Shown here piece by piece: positions 45,405 to 57,404 of a stretch of DNA of 64,000 nt (positions within the stretch are counted from its first letter, which is position 1; the number at the start of each line of letters is the position of its first letter). Below the pieces are notes generated by a model. It was not told where the DNA came from and made no database searches. It saw nothing but the letters and a program-made list of their open reading frames with translations. Position numbers and translations under genes: made by a program. The stretch lies in contig OX235271.1 in assembly GCA_944472155.2 (NCBI GenBank), forward strand, positions 84,457,256-84,521,255, given 5' to 3'. Source of the stretch: Trichobilharzia szidati (lineage: Eukaryota; Platyhelminthes; Trematoda; Strigeidida; Schistosomatidae).

Positions 45405-45715
45405 ATTATTATTATTGTTTCCTTTGATGCTGAGTGGAACATAGGGCTTCAACAACACATCTCCACGTTTTAAAATAATCTCTCATCTCCTCCATGTCAC
45501 CGTCGCACAGACAACCCACTCGTCGCTTCCCATTCAGGTTCCACTGGAGGGCTTGGCACGCATGTCATTCGACGGTCTCCTCATTGTGTTCCTTGTCCAT
45601 CTCCACTTTCTCCTACATATTTTGTTGAACGATAGTTTCTCGGTTAGTTTGTTTCCATAGCTTCTTGCTGCTAATTCTTTCTGGCCATTCTTACCCACCT
45701 CCTACTAATACTAAA
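45405..45715 (-). mobile_element. RTE-clade LINE tail fragment
   Basis: Reverse 3' end GATGCTGAGTGGAACATAGG, then CAACCCACTCGTCGCTTCCC and TCCATCTCCACTTTCTCCTA. Internal deletions. Confidence 0.7.
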
Positions 45716-46249
45716 TCAACCAATAAACGAAGACATCCACACATACAATTTGATCGTGAAAGCTTTTCAGTTTCTTCTTGGCAATCAAACTATTATCATT
45801 GATAATGATAATAATAATAATAACGTCAGTAATTCTCAATATCAAGCAATTATACTATTTGATAACAGAATCAATGAATGAATATAATTGTCAGAAATGA
45901 AACTAGAAAATTGAATCACTACAAATACGTTGTCAGAATAATATAAAACTGTTTGACAGTTAGTTATATAAGTGGTTGTTTCATCATGACAATAACTATC
46001 ATATGTGAATGAGTTCAGTAGCCAGCAAAAAAGTCTATTAATAAACTAACTGATCCAGTATAACAGAGAATAAAAGTGCTAGTTTAATATAACAAATCAT
46101 TTGGAGCTAGTTATAGTGAATGTTTAATGAAGGCATGTTCATCACATCGTATCTCTGAACAACATTATCCTGCATAGTTAAAAGCAAGGCGACAGAAAAG
46201 GTTTATTCATAGCTGTGTTTAAGCTTAAGTTGATGTTAACAGTAATGTA

Positions 46250-47390
46250 AGTGTAGAACTTAGGCGCTGTGTTAGAAAGTAATTCCCATATTAGATAAGT
46301 TTATTTTAACAACCACACAGTGATGCAGTATTAACAACTGGATGACATGGTTTCGAGCATTAATTATTGCCACTCATAATCATATGAATTTTAGTCACAT
46401 GGTTTCAAAATTTGTCATATATATAAACTCTGTTTCTCTCTCTCCCTCTTCCCTTTGGTGTTTGTTGCCACTTTTCATATCTCCGGTATGGGCGTTGCGT
46501 CATTCCGATTGCACGTGTGAGGTCTTGAGTCGATGAACAAAGCTTCAGTGATTAATCTCTCTGTCTCTCCACCCAACTATATTACTTCTTAATACGCTTA
46601 CCCTGTCGCATCCTATTTTGTGATTACGTGCAAATGAATGCAATGCAATGGCTGAGCTTATTTCTAGGTTATTTAACTTATTAAAGGTTAATTACTCTAG
46701 GTCCAGCTAAATTTTTATATTCCAGTCATCTAATTGACCTCAATCAACCACCACCAGTTTGACTGACCCATGTAACTGATCTCACAATCAGCACTGATAT
46801 ATTTATATTACTTTTCTTAATTGGATCTACTTGGTTCTTAAGCCGACAACGTTTATCTCTGAGAGAGTTGGTTGGTTTAAATACCAACCTAATTCCGGCG
46901 TCATTAAGAATTCTCCTTTGACATCCCTTCTTTATACAGCAGTACTCCATAGGCTTTGAGTTCTATGTTATTTTTGTCATTTTTATTGCTAATCTCAGTT
47001 TTTCTATGGTATTTCATATATTTTTGAATAAATTCTGGTGGGCAGTTGCTCACCAGTAATGCTTCCTTCATTTGTTTGATTTCATTATTTAAATCTTCCG
47101 GCTTACTAGTTAGGCTCTTGGCCCGATTATATAGACATTTTACTAAACCTATCTTTACCGATTTTAGATGGAATGTTGATGTTAGCAAGGGATTTAAAGT
47201 TATCGATCCTATTCCAAATGATCTTAAATTTTCGCCTTACAAGTATGTCTTCTACACACATACACCTGAAGCCGTTAACGTCGTCCAGAAGGAATTCATT
47301 CGTACAGCCACTTTCCTTACCTTGACTACTACTACTATTTGACTGTAAAATTCTAACAGTTTCACCCATCCCCACCCCCTAAGCCTATTC
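46250..47390 (-). mobile_element. PLE-A copy: post-RT region to 3' end
   Basis: On the - strand: LVKCLYNRAKSLTSKPEDLN, CPPEFIQKYMKYH, RRILNDAGIRLVFKPTNSLR, QVDPIKKSNIN, then a broken GIY-YIG start. The 3' end 46250-46400 carries GTGCGTTGG-free AT-rich sequence with AATTAATGCTCGAAACCATG, the PLE-A end signature. Several frameshifts. Confidence 0.75.
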
Positions 47391-47629
47391 CAAATTATTA
47401 TTATTGTTGTTTTAACACTTTTTATTTGTTGAGTGAAATTTCCTGCTTAATTTTTATTTGATATTCAGTTTAGTATTACATTTGTTTTTTCTTTTATTAT
47501 TACCACTTACATATACTACTGAATTGCAATTTCTACTGAACTTAACACCTCGATATTGAAAACAATTAGTTCCTTTTATGATTTTAAACAAAGCAATAAG
47601 ACGACCTAATTTTTCTGAATCGTGTACTG

Positions 47630-48190
47630 TTGTATTTTCGCAACACATTTCGAACAGTCTGATCACACACGGACTTGTCATAGGAATTATATATATATGA
47701 AATTAATAAAGAGTTAAGAGGTGAGAAAATAAATTTAGGTCAAGTTAAGCAGACATATTGAAGGTCAAAATAACAATGAAGATCACTAAACCAAATAACA
47801 GAGGTAATAGTACATCTGCTCTGACTGGTATCCAGACAAAGTTTACCAAGGAAGGTTTAATGTGGTGACGAATTGTTTTAAAACATATAAAGGTGGTTTA
47901 AACTTCCTAATTGCTAGGGCTACCACAAACTTTAGGATGAGTCCCAAACACGTTTGGTAGATAGGTTTAAAAGATGTGTTAACGTCAATTTTATGTCCTG
48001 TCTCTATAATATGCTTCGCAATAGAGGAGCTAGGTCGCCTGTTCTCACCATTAATGGGTTCTGAAGATTCTATTTGCTTCTGGAGCCATTTAGGAATATG
48101 CTCTGAAGCCCTTGCTTGCAGAGAACGATGAGTCCTCCCTATGTATGTGTGACCACACGCAGCATATTAGTTAAACCACATCAATATGGT
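47630..48190 (-). mobile_element. PLE-C copy with uninterrupted GIY-YIG domain
   Basis: The frame from about 48169 to TAA at 47843-47845 has no stop. It contains AACGHTYIGRTHRSLQARAS, EHIPKWLQKQIESSEP, RRPSSSIAKHIIETGHKIDV and IRKFKPPLYVLKQF, ending LNLPW. HTYIGRT is the GIY-YIG motif, and the Arg of RSLQAR and the Glu of SEH are the usual catalytic candidates of the PLE endonuclease. No Met start lies at its head because the RT part is missing. The 3' end near 47640 has a TTTCGAACAGTCTGATCACA motif as at 25220. Confidence 0.85.
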
Positions 48191-48344
48191 GAGTAGCACT
48201 TATTTTTTAAATATCATATATATATATATATATGTATATACATAAGTATAGAACCAGATAAGGAAGTTATCGAAAAGAATATTCTTCTGTCAATCTCTTT
48301 TTTCGGTCTTCTAAACTACGTTTTTAGCAGCCCAACTGAGCTGC

Positions 48345-48582
48345 GCTGTTTTTTTCCTTCACGTTCCCAGTGGAAAATAGGGTCTCAAGCTAGTGGCTTG
48401 AAGTTTCTGTGGCAGTGTTTAATTTTACAGGATGGAGTCGCTAGCCCCATGCCCAACCTTTCCTCTTTACAAGCATTGTTTCTAGCTTAGCGAGGTAAAG
48501 GGGTGCATCGGCCGGGGATCGAATCCCGGACCATGTGCATGATCGGCGAGCGCCCTAACTGCTGTGCCACCGACGCACTGTT
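48345..48582 (-). repeat. SINE-III copy
   Basis: Reverse copy: CCTTCACGTTCCCAGTGGAA end, GGATGGAGTCGCTAGCCCCA, head 48510-48582 with GGGATCGAATCCCGGACCAT. Closely related to 53640-53875. Confidence 0.8.
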
Positions 48583-48714
48583 ATGAACAAAAATGTACAG
48601 CAGAAACGATAGTAACATGGAAAAAGATGAAGATTTAATGAATTATGAGAGAACAATTTTTAGTCATATCGTCGATAGTCTGAAAACATCGATTTTTAGC
48701 ATCCCAACGACTCC

Positions 48715-49420
48715 AACTAGGCAGTACACACTTTCAAACCAATTTGTCAAAGAATACATTAACTGATGCCATTGTTTTGATTTGACCATGCCAAACTCTT
48801 TTCCAACCTAATCGCTTATCAGTTAAGATCGCTCGACAAGGGATGTAATGACTTAGTATGCACAGCATGTGTTCTAGACATCTCAATCTACTTCTCTTCA
48901 CAACCTTATCCGTCGCGACTTCCACTCCTTACCTAAAATCCCACGTCTAATCACAATATTACTCACCATATTATACCACTTAACACAGGAGAGAGAAACA
49001 ATACAAACACCTGTGGACAAAGACACCTAACCTTTTCATATCTTCCACTTTCAATGACCGTACCTCACAGCTCTAAAGCACACACATCATTTGATCGACA
49101 ACTGAAAGTCACGTCTACACCAGGGATGATGGAAGTTGTGAAATGCCACATGAATCATTTGTATCCTTGCTAAGATTTTATCAGCAATCAGTCCGTTGGG
49201 GTTGATGCAACTTTCCGAATAAGTGAAGTAGCCAACATTGCTCTATTACTTCACTCCCTAATCTTTAAACCAGGTAGTCGGTGTAGCATCATCACCTTAC
49301 ATTTGACAGGAAGGAATCACATGCCAAACATTTGAAGTATTTCTGCTCAAGATGCTCACAAAATTAAGAATCTTCACTAAATCACATCCTGACATCTCAA
49401 CTTCTTTAACAGCTTTTTTT
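48715..49420 (-). mobile_element. Second LINE type, C-terminal tail
   Basis: Reverse strand: LEHMLCILSHYIPCRAIL and VGKEFGMVKSKQWHQ correspond to the LRWLGHVLxMP ... GWKRARGGQTxTWHQ block seen forward at 54118-54570. The reading frame is shifted several times. Confidence 0.65.
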
Positions 49421-50680
49421 AAATATAAGCAAATTACCAAATTAATATTTAAAAAAAATTGAAAACTTGAAAAGAAATTAACACAAATGATTATGCTAAG
49501 CTGCAGGAAGTTGAAGAAGAGGAATAAGAAGAAAAATGAACTAGCAAAGGAAGCAGACTAAACAAGTGAACAGCATACACACACACACACCCACACACAA
49601 GCAAGCAAGCAAGCAATCAAAGAAACCCGCATAGCTATTCAATAGAATTACAGTCACTGTATGACAACAAGACATTAATTATTATTATTATTATTTCCTC
49701 ATATTAGAATAAAAAAATAACAAAAAAGCAAGATTGAAAATGTGAACCAGCTAATCTCTACACACTCGTCCCCCTTCCTATAATTACTTTATTACTACGG
49801 GGGAAAACAGAAATTTCGCCTAGAAAGTGAATGAGATCAGCTGTTGTATCTATTATTATTATTAGTAATATTACTCCACCCTTCTATTCAAACAGAAAAG
49901 AAAACCCAGTGAAAAATGTAGAAACCAATGTATCTTATGTATATCACGAATAATAATAATAATAATTAATGATGAATAGGCTTTGATTTCGTGTTTAACA
50001 TGTGAAAAGCGATGATGCGAATTACAATACAACAAAGGAGAAGGAGAAAGCACTTACTTCACAATTGAATTCTTTCCCCTCCTCCTCCTCCTTTTGATAT
50101 ATCCTCCTTTGACATACACACACATATGCATACAAACACAGGTAGAGACAGACTGTAAGTGTCAGCTGACGTTAACTCTTTGGACATACAACATTATCAT
50201 CACACACACATACACACATATATACACTGTCTACATACTAATCTCCCGAAGGAAAAAAGTGTACAGAAGTAGGAGAAAGCGAGAGGAGAAAGAAGGAGGA
50301 TAGAAACACAAAACTTAGTCATTTCACAAAATATCTTTTTATTCTGAATTCCACTGATTTACAACAACAACAGCAAAAATATACAAGAGGAACAAATCAA
50401 AAGGAAAGATTTCATTCATTGTATGTTAGTTGAAGTATACACAAGCCGACACGCACACACTCATACATACCTATCACTGTAATTTAAACATGAAATTTTT
50501 CTCCTGTTTTAACATGTTAATTACTTTAGTAGAAAAAACTAATTAAGTTGACTACTTTATTAGTATGAAATATAAGTAAGTAATAAGAATAATCAATAGT
50601 GTCTCTCTGCTAATACGCTTTAGACGCCCATCACCAGAATAACAACGATATAAGGGAAAACAAAGTTTTCAGGTTAATTT
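49420..50680. other. Intron sequence, simple repeats only
   Basis: TTATTATTATTA, GCAAGCAAGCAA and CACACA tracts inside the 16-kb RhoGAP intron. No element recognised. Confidence 0.6.
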
Positions 50681-51050
50681 GCATTTCCCGTTTATTGATT
50701 ATGTTGACAGGCCAGCTACTAGAACGGACACTTCGATGACGATATTGGTTGATAGCGACTAGCTGGGGAATCTGATAAATGCACATTTCGTCCCATTTGG
50801 GACTCATTATCTGGATATACCTGCATTTCCAGTGAGTGATGATTGTGTTTCCCGCGCCTGGAGACTTGAAGTCTTCACGCCATCTTGCACATCCTGAATT
50901 CCACTGCTTGTCAGCATTACCCCCAAGAAACAAAGCTTGTTTATGACTAATCATACTATATAGGTTGAAAATTCCCTGTAGTTTCCTACGGAAAGTGAAA
51001 ATATTCAGGTCAAAATACATGATCCCCTTGATTCCCTTCCCGCCCCAAAT
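50680..51050 (-). repeat. Sm-alpha-1-type repeat
   Basis: It shares the segment TTGATTATGTTG ... TGGTTGATAGCGACTAGC with 11815-11930. A reversed hammerhead remnant lies at 50765-50825: on the - strand GGATAT-CCAG equivalents, ATAATGA (two core changes), GTCC/GGGAC helix II and GAAA at 50786-50789. Inactive by inference. Confidence 0.65.
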
Positions 51051-51494
51051 TGACGATCAAGAGAGCATGCATAAATGCTTGATGGCATATACTACTGATG
51101 GATTGATATAAATGAGTAGTTGGATATCGGTCACATCGACCGAAATTGTTTGCTAGCTAAACTAGGCAGTTGTTCCACTTGTTCGGTTGGTGATGGTGGT
51201 GTTGGTGGGAAGTTCTTCAGACATGTACCCTGTTTGACTAAGCTTAGAGAGTGAAATCACTTCAAAAAACCACCCACCGAATTCTGAGTAATCACTCACT
51301 TGTACAGAACTGATCATAATACATTAAATTGAATTCATAATTTGCAAATGATGTACAATTTGCAGTGAAAACTCACTATAATTTCCTTTGGAAACCAAAA
51401 AAATATTCAGATCACAATATGTCATGAATAATAGAATGAAGCCGAACATATAAGACAGATAAATTCAGAATAATAATAATCCAGTAGAAAGAAA

Positions 51495-51735
51495 TGAATT
51501 TCGGTGTTTGAGTGGTAAAATGGTCGCTAGTCACAAAGGTGGTTCAGGGTTCTATTCCTGACTAGCACACACCTAAACCTTGATTAGCCCCTAGTAAGTC
51601 AGACAAACAAGGAAGGTTGGGTGTGAGGCTAGTAAACTCACCTCGGAAAATAACATCAGGGCTACTGAAACTTAGAAGCTTGAAGGCCTACGTTCCACTT
51701 AGAACAGAATGCAATGGAGAAAAATATTTGAAAAA
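51495..51735 (+). repeat. SINE-III copy, diverged
   Basis: Head TTTCGGTGTTTGAGTGGTAA, box B-like AGGGTTCTATTCCTG, body GGGTGTGAGGCTAGTAAACT and end GTTCCACTTAGAACAGAATG. Confidence 0.65.
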
Positions 51736-51809
51736 AATGCATGCTTACTATGATGAGTAAATAAAAGACAATCAACGAACATGTGACTTAGCTTTTTGGA
51801 TGGAGGATT

Positions 51810-51935
51810 TCATTATGAGCTGGCATCAGCTAGAGAACCACTGGAAAACCTGGGAGTACTGGACAGCTGTTTCGTCCTAGTTTGGGACTCTTCATCAGTA
51901 CGCATCCACCATCAGGGTTCGAACCCATTAACACC
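51810..51935 (-). repeat. SINE-I 3' half
   Basis: Reverse copy. On the - strand the ribozyme region keeps GTCC/GGAC, GAAAC, AGCT, GTC and CAGTAC, but the core is ATGAAGA (C3 changed to A). Truncated at GGTTCGAACCCAT. Confidence 0.65.
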
Positions 51936-52029
51936 TTAGCTTTTTAGTCATCGTTGAGTTGGAGGTGTGGCCAAAAAGTAGTCAATAACAAATAAACAAT
52001 GAGAGATAAGGCACCATCTATCGGACAAT

Positions 52030-52830
52030 ATGCTCTTTGGTGAAATCAAAAGTTGACAGATACCCTTCTCATATTAACTTCAAATGTGTATACAAATTTA
52101 CGTGCATCCGTGGTAGCAGTTACACTAGGAAAACAGAAAGAAGAAGGACACAACTCCGGTTTTCTGAACATGTACGGAAAAGCCTACTTCTCAAGGGAAC
52201 GAAAGCACACAATAGTACCGTTACCAGACATCTCCTTGATAAGGGTGATGCGGTGGAAACAGCAAAGTCTTTATAATTATAAATAGATAAAAAAGCCCAA
52301 TTCTACTCAAGTTTGTCGAAGCTGTCTCTATCAAACGCCTAAGCCCGACTGATGTGTTCAGAAAAAAGCAGTTATCGATCTTTCCTTGCCCATCCTGGTA
52401 ACTGGATATTTTCACCCTCTCTTTCATCTGATTACGCAGTCTTTGGCTTTAACCTCACCACCCCCTTTGATTTAGTGGAATTTCGCTTATCTTGTTTCTA
52501 TGATTAGAGTTGAACTCAGTACATGGTTACCCAATTTATTAGTTACTCATCGACTTATGCACCTCTCGTCTTTATTACGTAACTTCTTTATCATTGTATC
52601 CATACATTTACTTTGTTTAAACTTGAACTTCCCGGAAAAAAAACTAAATAAGTTTAATTTACTGAGGACTGTTCATTAAGTTCAGAACCTTCTGTCAACT
52701 GACATCATGTAAATGTACGTCTTCTATAAATAAACTTAATATTTTAATTGGGGCTGTGAGAAGCTGATGAGAAGCCAACGAAATAAATGATAGTACCATA
52801 TAATTCTACACAATCTGTCGTTCTTGCTCA
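52030..52830 (+). mobile_element. PLE-B copy: GIY-YIG to 3' end
   Basis: KSKVDRYPSHINFKCVYKFT, then SSYTRKTERR (GIY-YIG with YIG changed to YTR), FSEHVRKSLLLKGTKAHNST and TRHLLDKGDAVE, followed by frameshifted FVEAVSIKRLSPTDVFRKKQ to 52430. The 3' part ends with the hammerhead remnant at 52760-52809. A 79-codon frame is still open in the first part. Confidence 0.82.
52760..52809 (+). ncRNA. PLE-type hammerhead remnant
   Basis: CTGATGA at 52764-52770, GAAGCCAAC, GAAA, then ATAA. Stem I (GAAG against CTAC) and stem III are each broken by a mismatch, unlike at 63329 and 15748. Confidence 0.5.
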
Positions 52831-53639
52831 GTTCAAATGTCAATAGTAATGTTTGATGTATATAGGGAACATCTTTAATCTATTCCTCCAATTCAAGAGA
52901 AAAACACCGTAATCTCAGTTAGCTTGTAAACTGTCCCCATTAAGAATCCTATCATAGAGGAACCCACTCCAAAGATTATTTTTTCTCACACCACGGACAA
53001 ACATGTTCTACACTTTTTATCTATTGTCCAATCATTTCAGTTGTTAAATAAATACTTATTTTTGCCCTTCGATATTAAGAGTGGTTCGACTTAACAGACT
53101 GCAGGAGTTACAAACCTAACATGCTAAGAAAACTCCTCCTCCTCCTCCTACTACTACTACAGCGTCAACCACCACAACAGCAATATCATCGTCAGACAAA
53201 AAATAGAAGAGAAAAAGGACTTTTGACATAGAAATCTAACTGTTTCAAACCGTAAACAGTCAAAAGAATCGAGAGAGATACTGAACACAAGCAAACATCT
53301 TAAATGACCTTAACAAGCACTAGATTCACCAATAAGTATAGAGGAGTCAACAACCAATGAGAATCCAACCTTCAGAGAGAGAGAGAGAGTAAGAAACACA
53401 AAGCGCACCAAAAAAATTGCACGAAAACAAAGCAATTTATAGTTATTGTAAGTTCAAATGCTTATAAGAGGTAAAAACTAAGGGCATGTATATATAACAC
53501 CCTTGCAAAAATTACTGATTCAAATGAGTAAATATAAGTACTAAACTCTCTGAACCTATTCATCTGTTTCGAATGCCACAGTCTACTGGTATTATCCAAA
53601 ATCCGATTCTTATAAATAATCGAAGCTTTGTTTTTCTTT

Positions 53640-53875
53640 GTTTTTTTCCTTCACGTTCCCAGTGGAACATAGGGCTTCAAGCTAGAGGCTTGAAGTTTCT
53701 GTAGCAGTGTTTATTTTACAGGATGGGGTTGCTAGCCTCATGCCCAACCTTTCCTCTTCACCAGCATTATTTCTGGCTTAGCGAGGTAAAGGAGTGCGTC
53801 GGCCGGGGATCGAGCCCTGGACCACGTGCATGGTCGGCGAGCGTCCTAACGCTATGCCACCGACGCTTTGTTTTT
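53640..53875 (-). repeat. SINE-III copy
   Basis: Reverse copy, well conserved: GTTCCCAGTGGAACATAGGG, GGATGGGGTTGCTAGCCTCA, GGGATCGAGCCCTGGACCAC. One base is missing before box A (CCTAACGCTATGCC on +). Confidence 0.8.
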
Positions 53876-54117
53876 CCTAGTAATTTATAATTTCAACATA
53901 AAAATTAGCACACACTCCATGTAGTACACAAAAGTAGAGGAAAAGAGAAATTCGAAAGAACTAATTTTGTGCATAAATGTATGGAAGAAAGAACAGCAAC
54001 ATGAGGAAAAAAAGCATGACTCTTTAATAGATTTGGGAGATAACAAAGAGTAAATGCGCACCTACACCATTAACAATCGTTCTGAGTTATATCGCCAACA
54101 CTGACGAGTAATTAGTT

Positions 54118-55190
54118 CATGGCCATTGAGAGCAGAAGACATGAAAAGATTATCTGTCTTCGATCATAGGTGTCTGCGTTCTATCTCCCCTGTGAAGTGG
54201 TATGATAAGGTGAGCAATATTGAGGTTAGGCATCGGTCGAGTGCTAGCGAAGGAGGGGAAATCAATCGACGAGGCTGTGAAGCTACATCGACTGAGATGG
54301 TTAGGACATGTATTACATATGCCTAGTGATCGCCTTCCTCGACTGACAGGCAGTGTTAGCTGACATAGAATCAGATTGGAAAAGAGCTAGCGGTGGTCAA
54401 ACCAAAACATGGCACCAGTCAATGAAATCCACAACAGTTAGTCTAAGCCATGTAGGAAGATGTGGACTTCCTGGTTGAGATCCTCGGGACGGTGAAAACC
54501 AATGGTTGGAAACAATTAGTGACATGGCTCAAAATCGTTCTCAGTGCAGATGCATCCACTCCTTATTACTTATGATTTCCAATGAAACTGTTTTGTTCTC
54601 CGTTATTACTATTCCTTTGTCTCACACCTCTGTTTACTGTCTATATTATGCATTTCTTCTAGTTTCTTCTCTTGCTTTGTGTGCTACATGGAGTGTGGCG
54701 ACTTGAACTGCCACACATCAGTGCAAAGTTCTATATCGAAAACCGACCGACCGACCGAATTAGTTCTAAAAAAAATGCTAAGATCCTAACCAGAAAGTCT
54801 ACACTTCCCTATGTGGCTTAAAGCAACTGTCAAAGACTTCATGGACTGATGTCGACCTTATCTTATGTCTGTTGACATTATTCAACGATGAAGATGGTGT
54901 CTCGGCATGCGTATCTTTAAAGCGTCATTAATTGATTCACCCTTTTTACCTGGCACTCTACAACTAACCTGAATATTACTCACCGTACTATACCACTCAA
55001 CATGAAGGAAAGAAAGCAAACAGCTATGATCAAAGACACTTAACTTTTTCATATCTTCCACTCTCAGTGATCATGTCTCACAGACATAAAGAAGGATAGA
55101 ACGAAATGTTGCGCTATACACACGTCCTTTGATCGATAGCCGGATGACACGCCTACACTAGAGATGATGTAAGTTAGTAAATGCTAAAAG
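54118..55190. mobile_element. Second LINE type: forward (54118-54720) and reverse (54770-55190) tails
   Basis: Forward: LRAEDMKRLSVFDHRCLRSI, then in another frame KLHRLRWLGHVLHMPSDRLP. The nucleotide stretch GAAAAGAGCTAGCGGTGGTC equals the GWKRARGGQ block. The reverse part matches the same element (ACCGTACTATACCACTCAAC near 54990, ATCTTCCACTCTCAGTG). Neither is intact. Confidence 0.65.
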
Positions 55191-55359
55191 GAACAACGAT
55201 ACAGTCAGGTAAATTAAATAATTATGATTGATTGAATGCTCACGTCTTTTAAGATCTAAAATATCATCTCATTACATTTCCTACATGACTGATAGATATT
55301 ACTTATTTTCAATGCTTTAATACACATTCAGGAATTTGATTAGCTTCTCCAACATCTCT

Positions 55360-55500
55360 CAGAGAACTAATGAAAACTAGAAAGTATTCCACTTTTGTTT
55401 TGTCCCAGTTTGAGACACTTCATCAATACCGCCGAGGAATAGCTGGTTCTCTATGACTGATGTTAGTTTGTGATCTAATTTGAAACCAATAAAATTTATT
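55360..55500 (-). repeat. SINE-I fragment
   Basis: Hammerhead remnant only (TTTTGTTTTGTCCCAGTTTG, CACTTCATCAATACC) and tail. GAAA has become AAAA. Confidence 0.5.
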
Positions 55501-56263
55501 GATTTACATGTGCATTCTATAGAACAAAGCATCACCTCAAGAAGGGTCAAATTAAGAGAACAGCAATCAACTCAACTTTTCAGTACACACAATAACAATG
55601 TTAAAAAGCTTCTACGGCGTAGAGTCGGAGAGAAGAGAATACAGTTATATAGGTGACAACAATAGTTCAAGGTTTAAAAGAAGAGAAATCTGTTAACAAG
55701 CAACTCTTTTATCATCTAGTCAATGCATAATTATCTCTAAACATAATCATATAACACTAAAGGCAATAAGGAGGTTAATTCAAGTTCAGAGACTGCCAAA
55801 GCTATCAAAAAAAAAACACTCAAAATCTGACCTATATTATTATTAAGCAAGTTATATATTTTGAAAATCCGAAAAATAATTTAATTTTTATTTGGGAAAA
55901 AGAATAATAAATTGAATTATTTTTCAATCTAATTTGTTTAGCTAAAGGGATGCTTTTGTTTGTCAGCTATTGAGAGAAGAAAACAGTTCATCATCATGTG
56001 ACACAGAGTGATAAAAAGAGTCAGAAAAGGAAATATTAAGGGAAAAGGAGGACAGGAGAGAAGAGAAGGAAGGAGGGAGAGAGTTAGTCAGTTAGTTGGT
56101 CTAAAGCAAATAAAATTTCCCGTTAATAAACGGTTTCAATAATTATCACACAAGATAATGATTACGTAAAACGGTTATAATCAAAATGAAATGCATATTA
56201 TCACATGAGGGATAATAAGTATTCATCGAAAATGTCGTCGTTGCAGTGGGCAGACATACGTAC

Positions 56264-56304
<41 letters not shown>

Positions 56305-56570
56305 CAAAATTTATCCTATCAAATAAACAGTTCTCACAGGATAGCCAGTGAAAATGATAATAAATCACAGAGACAGAACTGTAAATCAATCAGACGAAAT
56401 TAGACAATAAATAACTCGGTTGAGCCACACGATACATCGTGAAACCTGAGACTAAAAAGGAAGAAATATGTCTACTACTACTACTGAAAGAAAATATAAT
56501 TGTGATAGGCACATTTGTAGGCAAATAAAATCAACAGACAGATTTCTGAATAGAACCATTGAGAAGGGAA
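55500..56570. other. Intron sequence, no gene seen
   Basis: AT-rich with the (TA)n tract at 56266-56300 and GA-rich 56040-56090. Confidence 0.6.
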
Positions 56571-57235
56571 TGATGAAGGTAGACTTTGTCAAAGATTGAT
56601 ATGCGTTAGAGAATCACTGAAAACCAGTGAACACTTTATAACGACTTTCTCTTAATTTCAGACTCTTGAGTAGCATGTAATCGTGATCCCGGTAGTAAAC
56701 CAAACAAGGACTTTCAGGTTACGAGAGAAGCATACTGCCATTCATTCCACCAATGGATCGGGACCAGATGGCCATAAGTTATAATCATTATTAATTCCTG
56801 ATACAGTACTACAAATACCCAATATCATCGGCAAGTATCTGACCTCACACACCACACGTGGTAGATCTCAGTCAGTCACGATTTCTCAGTGGAACTCCAA
56901 AGACGTCATCCCGTAGTCGGTCATCCATGAACAGTGGATTAATCTGTATGTGTTTTTATAGTGAAGATTTGATTAAATTCAAGGTATTTTCAAGTATTGG
57001 TTTCGTAGGGATTTTGTTTGATTGCATGGAGGATTTCATCATGAGCTGACATGAGTTAGAGAACCACTGGAAAGCCTGGGAGTGCTGGACAGCTGTTTCG
57101 TTTTAGTTTGGGACTCTTCATCAGTATGCACCCACCGGGTTTCGAACCCAGGGCCTTCTGGTTACAAGACGAGCTCGTAGACCATTAAACCACTGGGACC
57201 CGATCCAATGGTCCTTGAATTCGAGGTAGTCTTCG
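56570..57235 (-). repeat. Two SINE-I copies, same orientation
   Basis: 56570-56930 is diverged; 57035-57235 is better kept, with GGTTTCGAACCCAGGGCCTT head, CATTAAACCACTGGGACC box A, and a ribozyme region with ATGAAGA core and a broken helix II (AAAAC for GGAC). A forward scrap follows at 57235-57340. Confidence 0.65.
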
Positions 57236-57404
57236 TCCCAAACTGAGACAAATAACTGTCCACTTGCTCACTAGTTTTCAATGGTCCTCTAACTGACATA
57301 CGTTAGTAATAAAATCTTTACAAACTAAACCACTTGAAAAGAGAAGGAAATGGTTTCAATAAGTACATAAAGTAATTCATAACATAAACTTCCCGAATAT
57401 GATA

